Origin: Novosphingobium profundi
GTDB taxonomy: Bacteria; Pseudomonadota; Alphaproteobacteria; Sphingomonadales; Sphingomonadaceae
DNA length: 64,000 nt
Assembly: GCF_020524485.1 (NCBI RefSeq)
Contig: NZ_JAIVLF010000006.1
Coordinates: forward strand, 186,001-250,000
Direction: 5' to 3'
Shown piece after piece: positions 34,875-44,410 of this stretch. Every line of letters begins with the position of its first letter. Position 1 is the stretch's first letter. The notes under the pieces were generated by a model. That model saw nothing but the letters and a program-made list of their open reading frames with translations, was not told where the DNA came from and searched no databases. Both the position numbers and the translations under genes were made by a program.

Positions 34875-35191
34875 GGATGGCGCTCCGGAAAGCCATGGCG
34901 GGTGTGGAGCGCGGCGAGCACGCTTTCGACATCGCCTGCAAAGCCGCCCTCGGCAAAGGCCAGCGCGGGAAGGTCCTGGTGCGCCTCGCCCAGCCGGTCG
35001 ATCACGGCCTGACGCGGGCGCGGCCAGGGCACGCGCACCACTTCGATCCCGGCCGCGCGCTCGGGAAAGAGGGCGAGCAGCCCCTCCACCGTCACGCAAT
35101 CCTTGCAGTAGAAGCGCCGCACACCGCCCAGCGCCGGGTCGGCCCAATCGGTGTCGAGTACGTAGAGAATGTCCTTGGAAATCGTCATCAT
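34871..35191 (-). CDS. DUF3088-family protein inside carboxylase operon
   Basis: 106 residues ([19 protein letters not shown]). The first ATG shares a base with the upstream stop codon (TGATG); a second ATG follows directly. The stop overlaps the start of the next gene, so the gene is coupled on both sides. Features of the DUF3088 family are FYCKDCVTVEGLLALFP near residues 27-43, a CxxC pair with a following hydrophobic helix, then VVRVPWPRPRQAVIDRLGE and LPALAFAEG. The pattern suggests a thioredoxin-like small fold, but no function is established for the family. Its position between the beta and alpha carboxylase subunits implies a linked role, for example in assembly or redox control. Confidence 0.82.
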   Translation of the reverse strand: MMTISKDILYVLDTDWADPALGGVRRFYCKDCVTVEGLLALFPERAAGIEVVRVPWPRPRQAVIDRLGEAHQDLPALAFAEGGFAGDVESVLAALHTRHGFPERHP

Positions 35192-36792
35192 CACATCCTG
35201 AACACGCCGAACTGCGGGCTTGCGGGGAACGGCGCCTCCAGCGCGGCGCCGAGCGCGAGGCCCAGCACGTCGCGGGTCTGGGCCGGGTCGATCACGCCAT
35301 CGTCCCACAGGCGCGCGGTGGCATAATAGGGGTTACCCTCGGCCTCGTACTTGGCGCGGATCGGGGCCTTGAAGTCCTCGGCCTCCTGCGCGCTCCAGCT
35401 CTTGGCGTCGCGGTGGACGGTGGCGAGCACCGAGGCGGCCTGCTCGCCCCCCATCACCGAAATGCGCGCGTTGGGCCAGGTGAAGAGGAAGCGCGGGTCG
35501 TAAGCGCGCCCGCACATGCCGTAATTGCCCGCCCCGAACGAGCCGCCGATGATGACAGTCAGCTTGGGCACTTGCGCGGTTGCGACTGCGGTCACCAGCT
35601 TGGCGCCGTGCTTGGCGATCCCTTCGGCCTCGTAGGCGCCGCCGACCATGAAGCCGGAGATGTTCTGGAGGAACAGCAGCGGAATGCCGCGCTGGCAGGC
35701 CAGCTCGATGAAATGCGCGCCCTTCTGCGCGGATTCGGAAAAGAGCACGCCGTTGTTGGCAAGGATCGCGACCGGGAACCCGTGAATATGCGCAAAGCCG
35801 CAGACGAGCGTGGAGCCGAACAGCGGCTTGAATTCATGAAATTCCGAGCCGTCGACCAGCCGCGCGATAACCTCGCGCACTTCGTAGGGCGCGCGCACGT
35901 CCTCGGGGATGAGCGCGTAGAGATCCTCGGCCGGATAGAGCGGCGCGCGCGGCCTGCGGCGCTCCACATTGGCGCGCTCGCCCGGCCCCAGGTGGCTGAC
36001 GATGTCGCGCACGAGCGAGAGCGCGTGGGCATCGTCATCGGCGAGGTGATCGGCCACGCCCGAGGTGCGCGCGTGCAGTTCGCCCCCGCCCAGTTCCTCG
36101 GCAGAGATCACTTCGCCCGTCGCGGCCTCGACCAGCGGGGGACCGGCGAGGAAGATCGTGCCCTGCTCGCGCACGATCACGGTCTCGTCCGACATGGCCG
36201 GCACATAGGCGCCGCCCGCCGTGCAGCTGCCCATGACCGAGGCGATCTGGGCGATGCCGACAGCGCTCATCTGCGCCTGATTGAAGAAGAAGCGGCCAAA
36301 GTGGTCGCGGTCGGGGAAGACCTCGGCCTGGTTGGGCAGGTTCGCGCCGCCCGAATCGACAAGGTAGATACACGGCAGGCGGCAAGCTTTGGCGATCTCC
36401 TGCGCGCGCAGATGCTTCTTGACCGTCATCGGGTAGTAGGTGCCGCCCTTTACCGTCGCGTCGTTGGCAAAGATCATGCAGGTGCGCCCCGAGACCTGCC
36501 CGATCCCGGCGATGATGCCTGCCCCGGGCACTTCGTCATCGTAGAGGCCGTTGGCGGCCAGCTGGCCGATCTCCAGAAACGGTGCGCCCGCATCGAGCAG
36601 CGCTTCCACGCGGGTGCGCGGAAGCATCTTGCCGCGCGCCTCGTGGCGTTCGCGCGCCTTCGCCGAGCCGCCCAGTGCGGCCCGGGCCACGCGTTCGCGC
36701 AGATCTTCGACCAGAGCGCGGTTGTGCCGGGTGCGCGCCTGCGCGTCCGGCGCGCTGGGATCGAGCGTCGTGGGCAAGACCGGCCCGCTCAT
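35191..36792 (-). CDS. Acyl-CoA carboxylase beta subunit, methylcrotonyl-CoA type
   Basis: 533 residues, the usual length of the methylcrotonyl-CoA carboxylase beta chain. Carboxyltransferase landmarks: [40 protein letters not shown] (characteristic of the methylcrotonyl group), [17 protein letters not shown] in the N-terminal lobe, and [51 protein letters not shown] in the C-terminal lobe. It moves CO2 from carboxybiotin to the acyl-CoA, a step in leucine catabolism. First gene of a three-gene minus-strand operon with a DUF3088 protein and the biotin carboxylase. Isovaleryl-CoA dehydrogenase and HMG-CoA lyase genes, which often accompany it, are not in this window. Confidence 0.9.
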   Translation of the reverse strand: MSGPVLPTTLDPSAPDAQARTRHNRALVEDLRERVARAALGGSAKARERHEARGKMLPRTRVEALLDAGAPFLEIGQLAANGLYDDEVPGAGIIAGIGQVSGRTCMIFANDATVKGGTYYPMTVKKHLRAQEIAKACRLPCIYLVDSGGANLPNQAEVFPDRDHFGRFFFNQAQMSAVGIAQIASVMGSCTAGGAYVPAMSDETVIVREQGTIFLAGPPLVEAATGEVISAEELGGGELHARTSGVADHLADDDAHALSLVRDIVSHLGPGERANVERRRPRAPLYPAEDLYALIPEDVRAPYEVREVIARLVDGSEFHEFKPLFGSTLVCGFAHIHGFPVAILANNGVLFSESAQKGAHFIELACQRGIPLLFLQNISGFMVGGAYEAEGIAKHGAKLVTAVATAQVPKLTVIIGGSFGAGNYGMCGRAYDPRFLFTWPNARISVMGGEQAASVLATVHRDAKSWSAQEAEDFKAPIRAKYEAEGNPYYATARLWDDGVIDPAQTRDVLGLALGAALEAPFPASPQFGVFRM

Positions 36793-36928
36793 CGCAGCGC
36801 ACTCTCATTTCGCAAACGCGACATCATCCTGTTCCCGTGCCTAATTTATTTTCGCGCATGGTGGCACAGGACAAACGCGCCGCGCAAGGCAAAGGTTGCC
36901 CTGTACGGCGGGTAACGGGGGGGCGTTA

Positions 36929-39900
36929 TCAGGCCCCGAAGCCGCCGCCCCCCGGTGTCTCGATCACGAAGACGTCGCCCGGTTCGAGGTCCACTTTCGC
37001 GGTGGGGCCCAGCTCCTCGACGCGGCCATCCGCGCGCTCGATGCGATTGATGCCCGCCGCACCATCACCGCCGCCGGCCAGCCCGAAGGGCGCGACCTTG
37101 CGGCGCTGCGAGAGGATGCCCGCCTGCATGGGTGCCAGGAAACGCACCCGGCGCACCGCGCCGTCACCGCCGCGATGCTGGCCCGCCCCGCCCGAACCGG
37201 CGCGGATCGAGAATTCCTCCAGCAGGACCGGGAAGTTGGTTTCCAGCACCTCCGGGTCGGTCAGGCGCGAATTGGTCATGTGGGTCTGGACCACGCTGGT
37301 CCCGTCGAAGTCCGGGCCCGCGCCCGAACCGCCCGCAATCGTCTCGTAGTACTGGTGCGCGGCGTCGCCGAAGGTGAAGTTGTTCATCGTGCCTTGCGCA
37401 GCCGCCATGGCGCCCAGCGCGCCGAACAGCGCATCGGTAATCGCCTGGCTGGTCTCGACATTGCCCGCAACGACCGCCGCGGGCGCGACCGGGTGCAGCA
37501 TCGAGCCTTCGGGCACGCGCACCGCGATGGGCCGCAGGCACCCCTCGTTCATAGGCACCGGATCGTCGATCAGCGTGCGCACCGCGTAAAGGACCGCCGC
37601 GCGCACCACGGGCAGCGGCGCGTTGAAGTTGTCGGGCAGCTGGGGCGAGGTTCCGGCAAAGTCGATCACGGCGCTTCGCGCGTCGCGATCAATGGTGACA
37701 GCGACGTGGATTTGCGCGCCGTTGTCCATCTCCAGCACGAAGGTGCCGTCCGTCAGGCGCTCGATCAGACGGCGTACGGCCTCTTCGGAATAGGCCTGGA
37801 CGTGGCCCATGTAGGCATCGACCATCGCGCGGCTCTGCTCGCCTGCAATGCGGCGCAGTTCTGAGGCGCCGCGCCGGCACGCGGCAAGCTGGGCACGCAA
37901 GTCCGCGATGTTCTGCTCGATCGCGCGCGAGGGATGCGGACCCGAGGCCAGCAACGCGCGCATCGCCGTTTCCTGAAGGGTGCCCCGGTCAACGAGGAGC
38001 ACGTTGTCGATCAGCACGCCTTCCTCGTCCAGCGTGCGGCTGCGCGGGGGCATCGAGCCCGGGCTGATCCCGCCGATGTCCGCGTGGTGCCCGCGTGCGG
38101 CGACGAACCAGGCAGGCGCGTCGTCGTCCTCCTCGGCGAAGACCGGCATGACCACGGTGATATCGGGGAGGTGCGTGCCGCCATCGTAAGGCGCGTTGAG
38201 GACATAGGCGTCGCCCGCCCGAATGCCGCGCCCGTCGGCTGCGTTTCCGCGCCGCTCCAGCACCGTGCGCACGGATTCGCCCATTGAGCCGAGGTGAACC
38301 GGCATGTGCGGGGCGTTGGCGATGAGATTTCCGGCCGCATCGAACAGCGCGCAGGAGAAATCCAGCCGCTCGCGGATGTTCACCGAGCGCGCCGACTGCT
38401 GCAGCGCCGCGCCCATTTCCTCGGCAATCGCCATGAACAGCGCGCCCATGATCTCGAGACGCACCGGATCGCGCTCGGTGCTGGAAGAGAGCGCGGATTG
38501 CTGCGGCGTGCTGCGCGACAGGATGAGATTGCCCACAGCATCGACGCGCACCGACCAGCCGGGTTCGACGACAGTGGTGGACACATCGTCGACGACGAGC
38601 AGCGGGCCCGTTGCGGCAAACCCTTCGGCAAGGTCGCGGCGGTGGTAGAGCGGGGCCTCGTGGCGCGCGCCGCCGGTCCAGACCGGCACCGTCTCGGCCG
38701 CCGCGCCCGAGGTGGCGGGGAGCGGCATCACCGCGCCGCCCCCTGCATGTCCGCCCGCAACCGCCTCGACGCGCAGGGTTTCGGCGACAAGATCCTCGCC
38801 CGGCGCGAAGCCGAAGAGGTTGTCCCAGCCCTCGTGGAAGGCCGTGCGCATCTGCGTGAGATCGCCGAGCGGGACCGAAATCGTGCTCTCGCTGCCGCGC
38901 GGGCGGATTGCGAGCGAGGCTTCGAGCGTGATGGCGGTTTCGGGGACGCCCTGTGCGGCAAGGTCTGCGCGCGCGGCCTTGCCCAGCGCCGCCACCGCCT
39001 CATCAAGCGCGGCTTTGCTCTCCTCGGAAAGGTCGAGGCCGAGCGTACGCTCGTGCAGCACGCGGCGGTCAGCGAGGCCCATGCCGTAGGCCGAGAGCAC
39101 AGAGGCGAGCGGGTGGCATACGACCGTCGTCACCCCCAGCGCGTCGGCGACCTTGCAGGCGTGCTGCCCGCCCGCTCCGCCAAAGGTCACCATCGCCGCG
39201 CGGGTAACGTCGTGGCCCCGGCGCAGCGAGACGGTCTTGATCGCGTTGGCCATGTTGGCGACCGCGATTTCCAGGAAGCCCTCGGCGGCCTCCTCGCGGG
39301 TAAGTTCGCGTCCCGTTGCGGCCTTGGCCTCGGCGAGGATCGCGTCCATGCGCGCCTGCGCGGCCTCGAGCGAGAGGGGTTCATCGCCCTCGGGCCCGAA
39401 GACATGCGGGAAATGCGCGGGGCGCAGCTTGCCCAGGAGCAGATTGCAGTCGGTCACCGCAAGCGGGCCGCCGCGCCGGTAGCAGGCCGGGCCCGGCACC
39501 GCGCCCGCACTCTCGGGACCGACCAGGAAGCGCGCGCCATCGAAAGCGCAGACCGAGCCGCCGCCCGCGGCCACCGTCTCGATCCGCATCATCGGCGTGC
39601 GCACACGGTTGCCCGCCACGCGCGTCTCGCTGTCGCGCTCGTACTCGCCCGCATAGTGCGACACGTCGGTCGAGGTACCGCCCATGTCGAAGCCGACGAC
39701 CTCGTCGAACCCGGCTTCCTTCGCGATGGCCGCCATGCCCACGATGCCGCCCGCAGGCCCGGACAGGATCGCGTCCTTGCCGCGCAGCATGCCGCCCGTC
39801 GTCAGCCCGCCGTTCGACTGCATGTAGAGCGCATCGACATGAGGCCCGAGACCGGCCTCCAGCCCGTCGATGTAGCGATCCAGAACGGGCGAGAGATGCG

Positions 39901-40525
39901 CGTCGACCACGCTGGTATCGCCGCGCGCGATGAGCTTGATGAGCGGGGCGACCTCGTGGCTGACCGAAACCTGGGTGAAGCCGATCTCCTGCGCCAGCTT
40001 GGCCAGCGCGGCTTCGTGCTGCGTATGGCGATAGCCGTGCATGAGGACGACGGCGATGGCGCGAAACCCGTCCGCAAAGGCCGCTTCGAGCCCGGCGCGT
40101 GCGGCCGCTTCATCCAGCGGGCGATGGACCGTGCCGTCCGCGCCGATGCGCTCGTCGATCTCCAGCACCTTCGCGGCGAGCGGGTCGGGCAGAGCGATGT
40201 GGCGCGCGAAGATGTCCGGGCGCTCCTGCGTGCCGATCCGCAGCGCATCGCCAAAGCCGCGCGTGATGGCAAGCAGGACCGGCTCGCCCTTGCCCTCCAG
40301 CAGCGCGTTGGTAGCAACCGTAGTACCCAGCCGCAGTTCGCTGGGCGGAAGATCGCCCTGTGCAACGCCCGTCAGGCGGCGCATCGCCTCGACCGCCGCG
40401 TCCTCGTAACGGCCCGGGTCCTCGGACAGAAGCTTCAGCCGCTCGAACCGCCCGTCCGGCGCGCGCGCCACCACGTCTGTGAATGTGCCACCGCGATCGA
40501 CCCAGAATTGCCAGTTGTCCGTCAT
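36929..40525 (-). CDS. 5-oxoprolinase / hydantoinase A-B fusion
   Basis: 1198 residues, the normal size for single-chain ATP-dependent 5-oxoprolinase. The N-terminal HyuA-type half begins QFWVDRGGTFTDVVARAPDG and contains LGTTVATNALLEGKGEP, LYMQSNGGL, LSGPAGGIVGMAAIA and GFDMGGTSTDVSHYAG, the actin-like ATPase core. From about residue 690 the HyuB-type half follows (LEIMGALFMAIAEEMGAAL, SVNIRERLDFSCALFDAAG, HMPVHLGSMGESVR, AGDAYVLNAPYDGGTHLPD, GYxxHADIGG-like ARGHHADIGGISPGSMPP). It opens 5-oxoproline to glutamate using ATP, a glutathione-cycle and salvage reaction. It is a lone gene in its strand block, separated from the M20 gene downstream by repeat copy B. Confidence 0.9.
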   Translation of the reverse strand: MTDNWQFWVDRGGTFTDVVARAPDGRFERLKLLSEDPGRYEDAAVEAMRRLTGVAQGDLPPSELRLGTTVATNALLEGKGEPVLLAITRGFGDALRIGTQERPDIFARHIALPDPLAAKVLEIDERIGADGTVHRPLDEAAARAGLEAAFADGFRAIAVVLMHGYRHTQHEAALAKLAQEIGFTQVSVSHEVAPLIKLIARGDTSVVDAHLSPVLDRYIDGLEAGLGPHVDALYMQSNGGLTTGGMLRGKDAILSGPAGGIVGMAAIAKEAGFDEVVGFDMGGTSTDVSHYAGEYERDSETRVAGNRVRTPMMRIETVAAGGGSVCAFDGARFLVGPESAGAVPGPACYRRGGPLAVTDCNLLLGKLRPAHFPHVFGPEGDEPLSLEAAQARMDAILAEAKAATGRELTREEAAEGFLEIAVANMANAIKTVSLRRGHDVTRAAMVTFGGAGGQHACKVADALGVTTVVCHPLASVLSAYGMGLADRRVLHERTLGLDLSEESKAALDEAVAALGKAARADLAAQGVPETAITLEASLAIRPRGSESTISVPLGDLTQMRTAFHEGWDNLFGFAPGEDLVAETLRVEAVAGGHAGGGAVMPLPATSGAAAETVPVWTGGARHEAPLYHRRDLAEGFAATGPLLVVDDVSTTVVEPGWSVRVDAVGNLILSRSTPQQSALSSSTERDPVRLEIMGALFMAIAEEMGAALQQSARSVNIRERLDFSCALFDAAGNLIANAPHMPVHLGSMGESVRTVLERRGNAADGRGIRAGDAYVLNAPYDGGTHLPDITVVMPVFAEEDDDAPAWFVAARGHHADIGGISPGSMPPRSRTLDEEGVLIDNVLLVDRGTLQETAMRALLASGPHPSRAIEQNIADLRAQLAACRRGASELRRIAGEQSRAMVDAYMGHVQAYSEEAVRRLIERLTDGTFVLEMDNGAQIHVAVTIDRDARSAVIDFAGTSPQLPDNFNAPLPVVRAAVLYAVRTLIDDPVPMNEGCLRPIAVRVPEGSMLHPVAPAAVVAGNVETSQAITDALFGALGAMAAAQGTMNNFTFGDAAHQYYETIAGGSGAGPDFDGTSVVQTHMTNSRLTDPEVLETNFPVLLEEFSIRAGSGGAGQHRGGDGAVRRVRFLAPMQAGILSQRRKVAPFGLAGGGDGAAGINRIERADGRVEELGPTAKVDLEPGDVFVIETPGGGGFGA

Positions 40526-40585
40526 GGGGACCTACATGGCGACCAAGGGGGGAAAGCGCAAACGAAGTGGGAAGAAGGGAATGAT

Positions 40586-40791
40586 TCAAGGGGCCATCGC
40601 CCCTTGACCCCGAAACCGTCCTGGGCAGTTCGTGCCTTGAACGGAGCGCACGAAACGTGAGGATGGCGGACAGAAAATAGAGGGGCAAAGCCCCTCAATC
40701 CCTATCGAGACGAGACCTCTCACCCCCGAACCGCGCCGCCCGGCCCAACTGCGCTCGACAGTTCGGGGAGCCCGAGGGCAATGGCCCTCGG
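40586..40791 (+). repeat. Composite three-hairpin intergenic repeat, copy B
   Basis: Same orientation and almost the same length as copy A: TCAAGGGGC/GCCCCTTGA (40586-40607), GAGGGGC-AAA-GCCCCTC (40680-40696), CCGAGGGC/GCCCTCGG (40772-40791), with the identical 22-base core at 40750-40771. Here it lies between two minus-strand genes: upstream of the oxoprolinase start and downstream of the oxoprolinase in no sense, but in front of the M20 gene's 3' side (M20 stop at 40818). It would have to coexist with the oxoprolinase promoter in 40526-40585. Confidence 0.85.
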
Positions 40792-40817
40792 ATTCATCCT
40801 TGCTCTTCTACGTTCTC

Positions 40818-42035
40818 CTACGCCCACCCCGTCGCAAGATAGCGCTCGGCGAGGCCAGCGAGGAACAATGCACCCCGGGGAAGAACGCTTTCATCGACCA
40901 TCATCCGGGTCGAGTGGATACCGCAGCACTGGCTCCAGTCATCGCCCTCAGCCGCCACGCCCAGGAAGAACATCGCGCCCGGTGTCTTCTCCAGCACATA
41001 GGCGAAGTCCTCCGCGCCCATGATCGGGTTGGCGAGGCGTTCGAAAGTGTCGGCGCCGAACAGGTCGCGGGCCACGCCCTCGCCGAAGTCGACCGCGCGC
41101 GCATCGCACACGGTAACGGGGAAGCCTTCGATGATCTCGACCTCGGCGGCAAGGCCGTGGGCCCCGGCGATCCCGGCGGCAAGCCCGGTCACCTCTTCGC
41201 GCAGCCGCGCCCGGTTGGTGGCCGAGAGCGAGCGCATCGTGCCCAGCATGTCGACATGGTCGGGAATGACGTTGTGCGCGCTGCCTGCCGTGATCTTGGA
41301 GATGGTGACGACGACCGGATCGAAGACCGAGAACCGGCGCGCAACCATGGTCTGGATGGCGGCCACGATCTCGCAGGCGATGGGCATCGGGTCCATCGTG
41401 TCGTGCGGCATCGAGGCGTGTCCGCCCCGCCCCTTGACGGTGATCGCCAGCTGGTCGGCCGAAGCCATCAGCGGCCCTGCCCGCCCGCCGATCATGCCGT
41501 GGCGCGCGTTGGGCATGATGTGGAGCGCGAAGGCGGCCTCGGGCAGGGCGCGGGACGTACCGGGACCACCCAGAAGTCCGTCGTCGAGCATGTAGCGCGC
41601 GCCGTGCCAGCCTTCCTCACCCGGCTGGAACATGAAGCGCACCTCGCCCGTCAGCCTGTCCGCCTTGCCCGCCAGCAACCGCGCCGCGCCCGCCAGCATG
41701 GCGACGTGGGTGTCGTGCCCACAGGCGTGCATCACGCCCGGAATGGTGGAGGCGAAATCGAGCCCGGTTTCCTCGGGCATGGCAAGCGCGTCCATGTCAC
41801 CGCGCAGGAGCACGCAGCGGCCCGGTCCCGCGCCCCCCTGCAAGGTCGCGACAAGGCCCGTGGTCGAGGGCCCCTCCTCCCATTCGAGCGGCAGGTCGGC
41901 CAGCTCGGCGCGGATCTTGTCGCGCGTCAGGGGCGTGTGGAGGCCCAGTTCGGGCTCGGCATGGATCGCGCGGCGCAGGGCGACGATGCGCTCGGAAATG
42001 GCGGCGGGGCAGTCCGCCTCGATGGAAACACTCAT
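40818..42035 (-). CDS. M20-family amidohydrolase
   Basis: 405 residues. The di-zinc peptidase family M20 pattern is complete: LLRGDMDALAMPEETG, HACGHDTHVAML, FMFQPGEEGWHGARYML (metal and catalytic Glu), ALHIMPN and GRGGHASMPHDTMDP at the entry to the dimerisation lid domain, then MGAEDFAYVLEKTPGAMFFLG near the C-terminus. This is the hippurate hydrolase / N-acyl amino acid amidohydrolase branch, which removes acyl groups from amino acids in the cytoplasm. No signal peptide is seen. The gene stands alone between repeat copy B and the flippase gene; a link with the upstream 5-oxoprolinase (both free amino acids from blocked forms) is conceivable but unproven. Confidence 0.9.
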   Translation of the reverse strand: MSVSIEADCPAAISERIVALRRAIHAEPELGLHTPLTRDKIRAELADLPLEWEEGPSTTGLVATLQGGAGPGRCVLLRGDMDALAMPEETGLDFASTIPGVMHACGHDTHVAMLAGAARLLAGKADRLTGEVRFMFQPGEEGWHGARYMLDDGLLGGPGTSRALPEAAFALHIMPNARHGMIGGRAGPLMASADQLAITVKGRGGHASMPHDTMDPMPIACEIVAAIQTMVARRFSVFDPVVVTISKITAGSAHNVIPDHVDMLGTMRSLSATNRARLREEVTGLAAGIAGAHGLAAEVEIIEGFPVTVCDARAVDFGEGVARDLFGADTFERLANPIMGAEDFAYVLEKTPGAMFFLGVAAEGDDWSQCCGIHSTRMMVDESVLPRGALFLAGLAERYLATGWA

Positions 42036-42082
42036 GGCGCCATGATACGCACGGCGCGCGAGGTGTCGAGCGCTGCGCGCAA

Positions 42083-43426
42083 TCAGGACGCCGCTGCGGC
42101 GGCCTTTTCCTCGCGCTCAAGACGGCGCAGCGTGCGCAGCGCCAGACCGCCCATGAACAGGTACGAGCAGGCCCCGCCGATGGCGACGCCCCAGGCGACG
42201 CCCGTCGAGCCAAAGCCGATCAGGAAGACGAGGCTGATGCCCATCGCCACCAGCGCGACCACGCGCGCGAAGAGCGAGAGGTTGGCTCGGCCCGTGGAAT
42301 GGAGCACCGGCTCGAACGAGACGCTGGCAAGATCGAAGCTGGCACCAATGGCGAGCGGGACGAGGATCGCCGCGCCCTGCTCGAAATCGTCGCCGCCGAT
42401 GAGCTGCAACAGGTACTTGCCCGCCACCAGCGCGAGGAGCACGACGAGCAGCGCCGCGCCGCCCGCGATCTTGCTGGTCTGGCCGACCAGCTTGCGCAAC
42501 TCGGAGGCCTCGGACGACGCGCTGACGTGGGCAACCTCGGCGTAGACCGAGCGGGTGAGCAGGGTCGAGAGCTTGCTCATCGCCTGCGAGAGCTGCGAGG
42601 CGAGGCGGTAGAGACCGGCCGCACTCGTGCTGACCCAGCCACCCACGATCAGGAGCGGGCCGTTCTTCATCAGCGCGTCGATCGAAGAGCCGAAGTAGGA
42701 GACAAGGAAGAAGTGGGCGAGCCCCTCGTTCTCACGCAAGGCCGTGCGCAGGCGGCAGAAATTGGAAAGGCGGATACCCTCCGGGCAGAGCCGGCGCGCG
42801 ACGATCCAGTAGAGCGCAGCCTCCACGATATCGATTGCGGCCCATGCGAACAGGAAGCGGGCCACGCTGGGTCCTGTAAACCAGATCGCCAGCGCGGCGA
42901 TAAGGCGTCCGGTGGGCACCACCGCCTCGACATAGACCGCCGCATCGAAGCGGTTGAGCGCGCGCACAACGCCCGTAGGCGCGGAAACGAGCGCCCAGAG
43001 CGAGGCGCAGCAGAACCAGAAGGCGACATTGACGTAGGCCTGGTTCAATTCGAGCATGTGCCCGAAGCCGAAGATCGCAACCGCCGCGACCACGGTGCCG
43101 AGCACCGCGCCGATGGCGTCGAGCCCCCCGCACAGCATGGCGAGACGGCCAAAGCGGCCCCATTCCTTTTCATGGACGTGCGCGCTGCCATAGCGCACGA
43201 CCACCCGCCAGGTCTGGAAACCGGTCAGCGCGATGATCGCCTGCGCGGTTCCGAAAATGAGCGAGAAGTGGCCGAAGTCCTTCAGGCCCAGGGTGCGCGT
43301 CAGGATGGCAAGGTAGGCGATGCTGCACACAGCACCGAATCCCTTGCCGCCCAGCAGCCAGGCGGTGTTGCGAAGGATCCGCCCCAGCGAAGATTCGGTC
43401 TTCGGGCGGTTGGGTTTGGCCGACAT
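42083..43426 (-). CDS. Polysaccharide/lipid flippase, MOP (Wzx-like) superfamily
   Basis: 447 residues from the ATG at 43426 (MSAKPNRPKTESSLGRILRN); an in-frame ATG 12 codons further upstream (43462) is less likely. Helices alternate through the whole length, about 12 of them, in the oligosaccharide flippase pattern (TAWLLGGKGFGAVCSIAYLA, ILTRTLGLKDFGHFSLIFGT, NGPLLIVGGWVSTSAAGLYR). The family moves undecaprenyl-linked glycans or related lipid-linked intermediates across the inner membrane. The neighbourhood to 50381 encodes a sugar or choline-type cytidylyltransferase, a polyol-phosphate transferase and phospholipid enzymes, so its cargo may be a phosphorylated glycan or lipid. The C-terminal tail is basic then alanine-rich. 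Confidence 0.87.
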   Translation of the reverse strand: MSAKPNRPKTESSLGRILRNTAWLLGGKGFGAVCSIAYLAILTRTLGLKDFGHFSLIFGTAQAIIALTGFQTWRVVVRYGSAHVHEKEWGRFGRLAMLCGGLDAIGAVLGTVVAAVAIFGFGHMLELNQAYVNVAFWFCCASLWALVSAPTGVVRALNRFDAAVYVEAVVPTGRLIAALAIWFTGPSVARFLFAWAAIDIVEAALYWIVARRLCPEGIRLSNFCRLRTALRENEGLAHFFLVSYFGSSIDALMKNGPLLIVGGWVSTSAAGLYRLASQLSQAMSKLSTLLTRSVYAEVAHVSASSEASELRKLVGQTSKIAGGAALLVVLLALVAGKYLLQLIGGDDFEQGAAILVPLAIGASFDLASVSFEPVLHSTGRANLSLFARVVALVAMGISLVFLIGFGSTGVAWGVAIGGACSYLFMGGLALRTLRRLEREEKAAAAAS

Positions 43427-43577
43427 TGGCGGGCATGTGGACGAGCGCGCGCCGACTTGCAAGCCGTGGATACATACCGCGCGCGCAAATCGACGCGAAA
43501 CGGCGCGTTTGCCTTTCCCTTCGCCGCGCCGCGCGCTAGAGGCCTAGGCCTCCCCCAAAGTACATGCAGTGACCCCC

Positions 43578-44324
43578 ATGATCGAACATGCCATCCTCCT
43601 GAGCGCCGGCCAGGGCTCGCGCCTCCTCCCCCTCACCGCCGAACGCCCCAAGTGCCTGATCGACTTTTCGGGCCGTTCGCTGATCGCCTGGCAGATCGAG
43701 ATGCTGGCGCGCGCGGGGATCAAGCGGATCGACGTCGTCACCGGCTTCATGACCGACATGCTCGAAGCCCACCTGGCCGCCATCGAGGACCCGCGCGTCG
43801 AGATCACGGTGCGCTTCAACCCCTTCTTCAAGGTCGCCGACAACCTGGGTTCGTGCTGGATCGCGCGCGAGGCGATGCGCGGGGACTTCGTGATCCTGAA
43901 CGGCGACACGCTGGTCTCTGAAGACATTGCCCGCGCGGTGCTGGCCGAACCCAACCCCTGGCCCATCGCGGTCACCGTCGACGTCAAGGCCGAAGGCTAC
44001 GACAGCGACGACATGAAGGTCGAACGCACGCCCGAGGGGCGCCTCGTCCATATCGGCAAGACGCTTACCGCCGAGCAGTCGAACGCCGAATCGATCGGCT
44101 TCCTGGCCTTCCGCGGCGAAGGCGCAGACCTCTTCCGCGAAACCGTGCGCAAGGCCATGCGCACGCCTGAAGGCGTGCAGCACTGGTACCTCAAGGTCAT
44201 CGATTCGATCGCGCCCACCGGCAAGGTCGGCACGCTCTCGATCGAGGGCATGGACTGGGCCGAAGTCGACTTCCTCAACGACATCGAGATCGCGACCCGG
44301 CTCACCGACCAGTGGGCCGCCTGA
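43578..44324 (+). CDS. Sugar-phosphate/phosphocholine-type nucleotidyltransferase
   Basis: 248 residues from the ATG at 43578; a GTG at 43569 adds three residues. A GT-A fold NTP transferase: AGQGSRLLPLTAERPK (residues about 10-25, nucleotide loop and Lys), GDFVILNGDTLVSED (metal-binding Asp), then NAESIGFLAFRGEG and VQHWYLKVIDSI, MDWAEVDFLNDIEIA near the end (second metal Asp). The spacing fits LicC-like or inositol-phosphate cytidylyltransferase-like enzymes, which activate a small phosphorylated alcohol or sugar with CTP. It is divergent from the flippase and faces the CDP-glycerol-type transferase, separated by a repeat hairpin. The exact substrate cannot be told from the sequence. Confidence 0.85.
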   Translation: MIEHAILLSAGQGSRLLPLTAERPKCLIDFSGRSLIAWQIEMLARAGIKRIDVVTGFMTDMLEAHLAAIEDPRVEITVRFNPFFKVADNLGSCWIAREAMRGDFVILNGDTLVSEDIARAVLAEPNPWPIAVTVDVKAEGYDSDDMKVERTPEGRLVHIGKTLTAEQSNAESIGFLAFRGEGADLFRETVRKAMRTPEGVQHWYLKVIDSIAPTGKVGTLSIEGMDWAEVDFLNDIEIATRLTDQWAA

Positions 44325-44357
44325 TCGCGCCAGCCTGACAGTCGAAAAAGGCGATTT

Positions 44358-44377
44358 CCGAGGGCCATCGCCCTCGG
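44358..44377. terminator. Bidirectional terminator hairpin (partial intergenic repeat)
   Basis: CCGAGGGC-CATC-GCCCTCGG, the same hairpin that ends the full composite repeat, placed between the convergent nucleotidyltransferase and glycerophosphotransferase-like genes and followed by GTTTTCTTT on the plus strand. Confidence 0.65.
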
Positions 44378-44410
44378 GCATCACGTTTTCTTTGACTTCC
44401 CCCCTGCCCG

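Noticed and set aside
34875..35147. Extended N-terminus of the biotin carboxylase gene
   Set aside because: The 91 extra residues overlap the DUF3088 gene and are not protein-like; GTG 34874 leads straight into the biotin carboxylase start.
38294..40660. Long plus-strand open frame opposite the 5-oxoprolinase gene
   Set aside because: Antisense shadow; it also runs through the intergenic repeat, and has no start context or recognisable domain.
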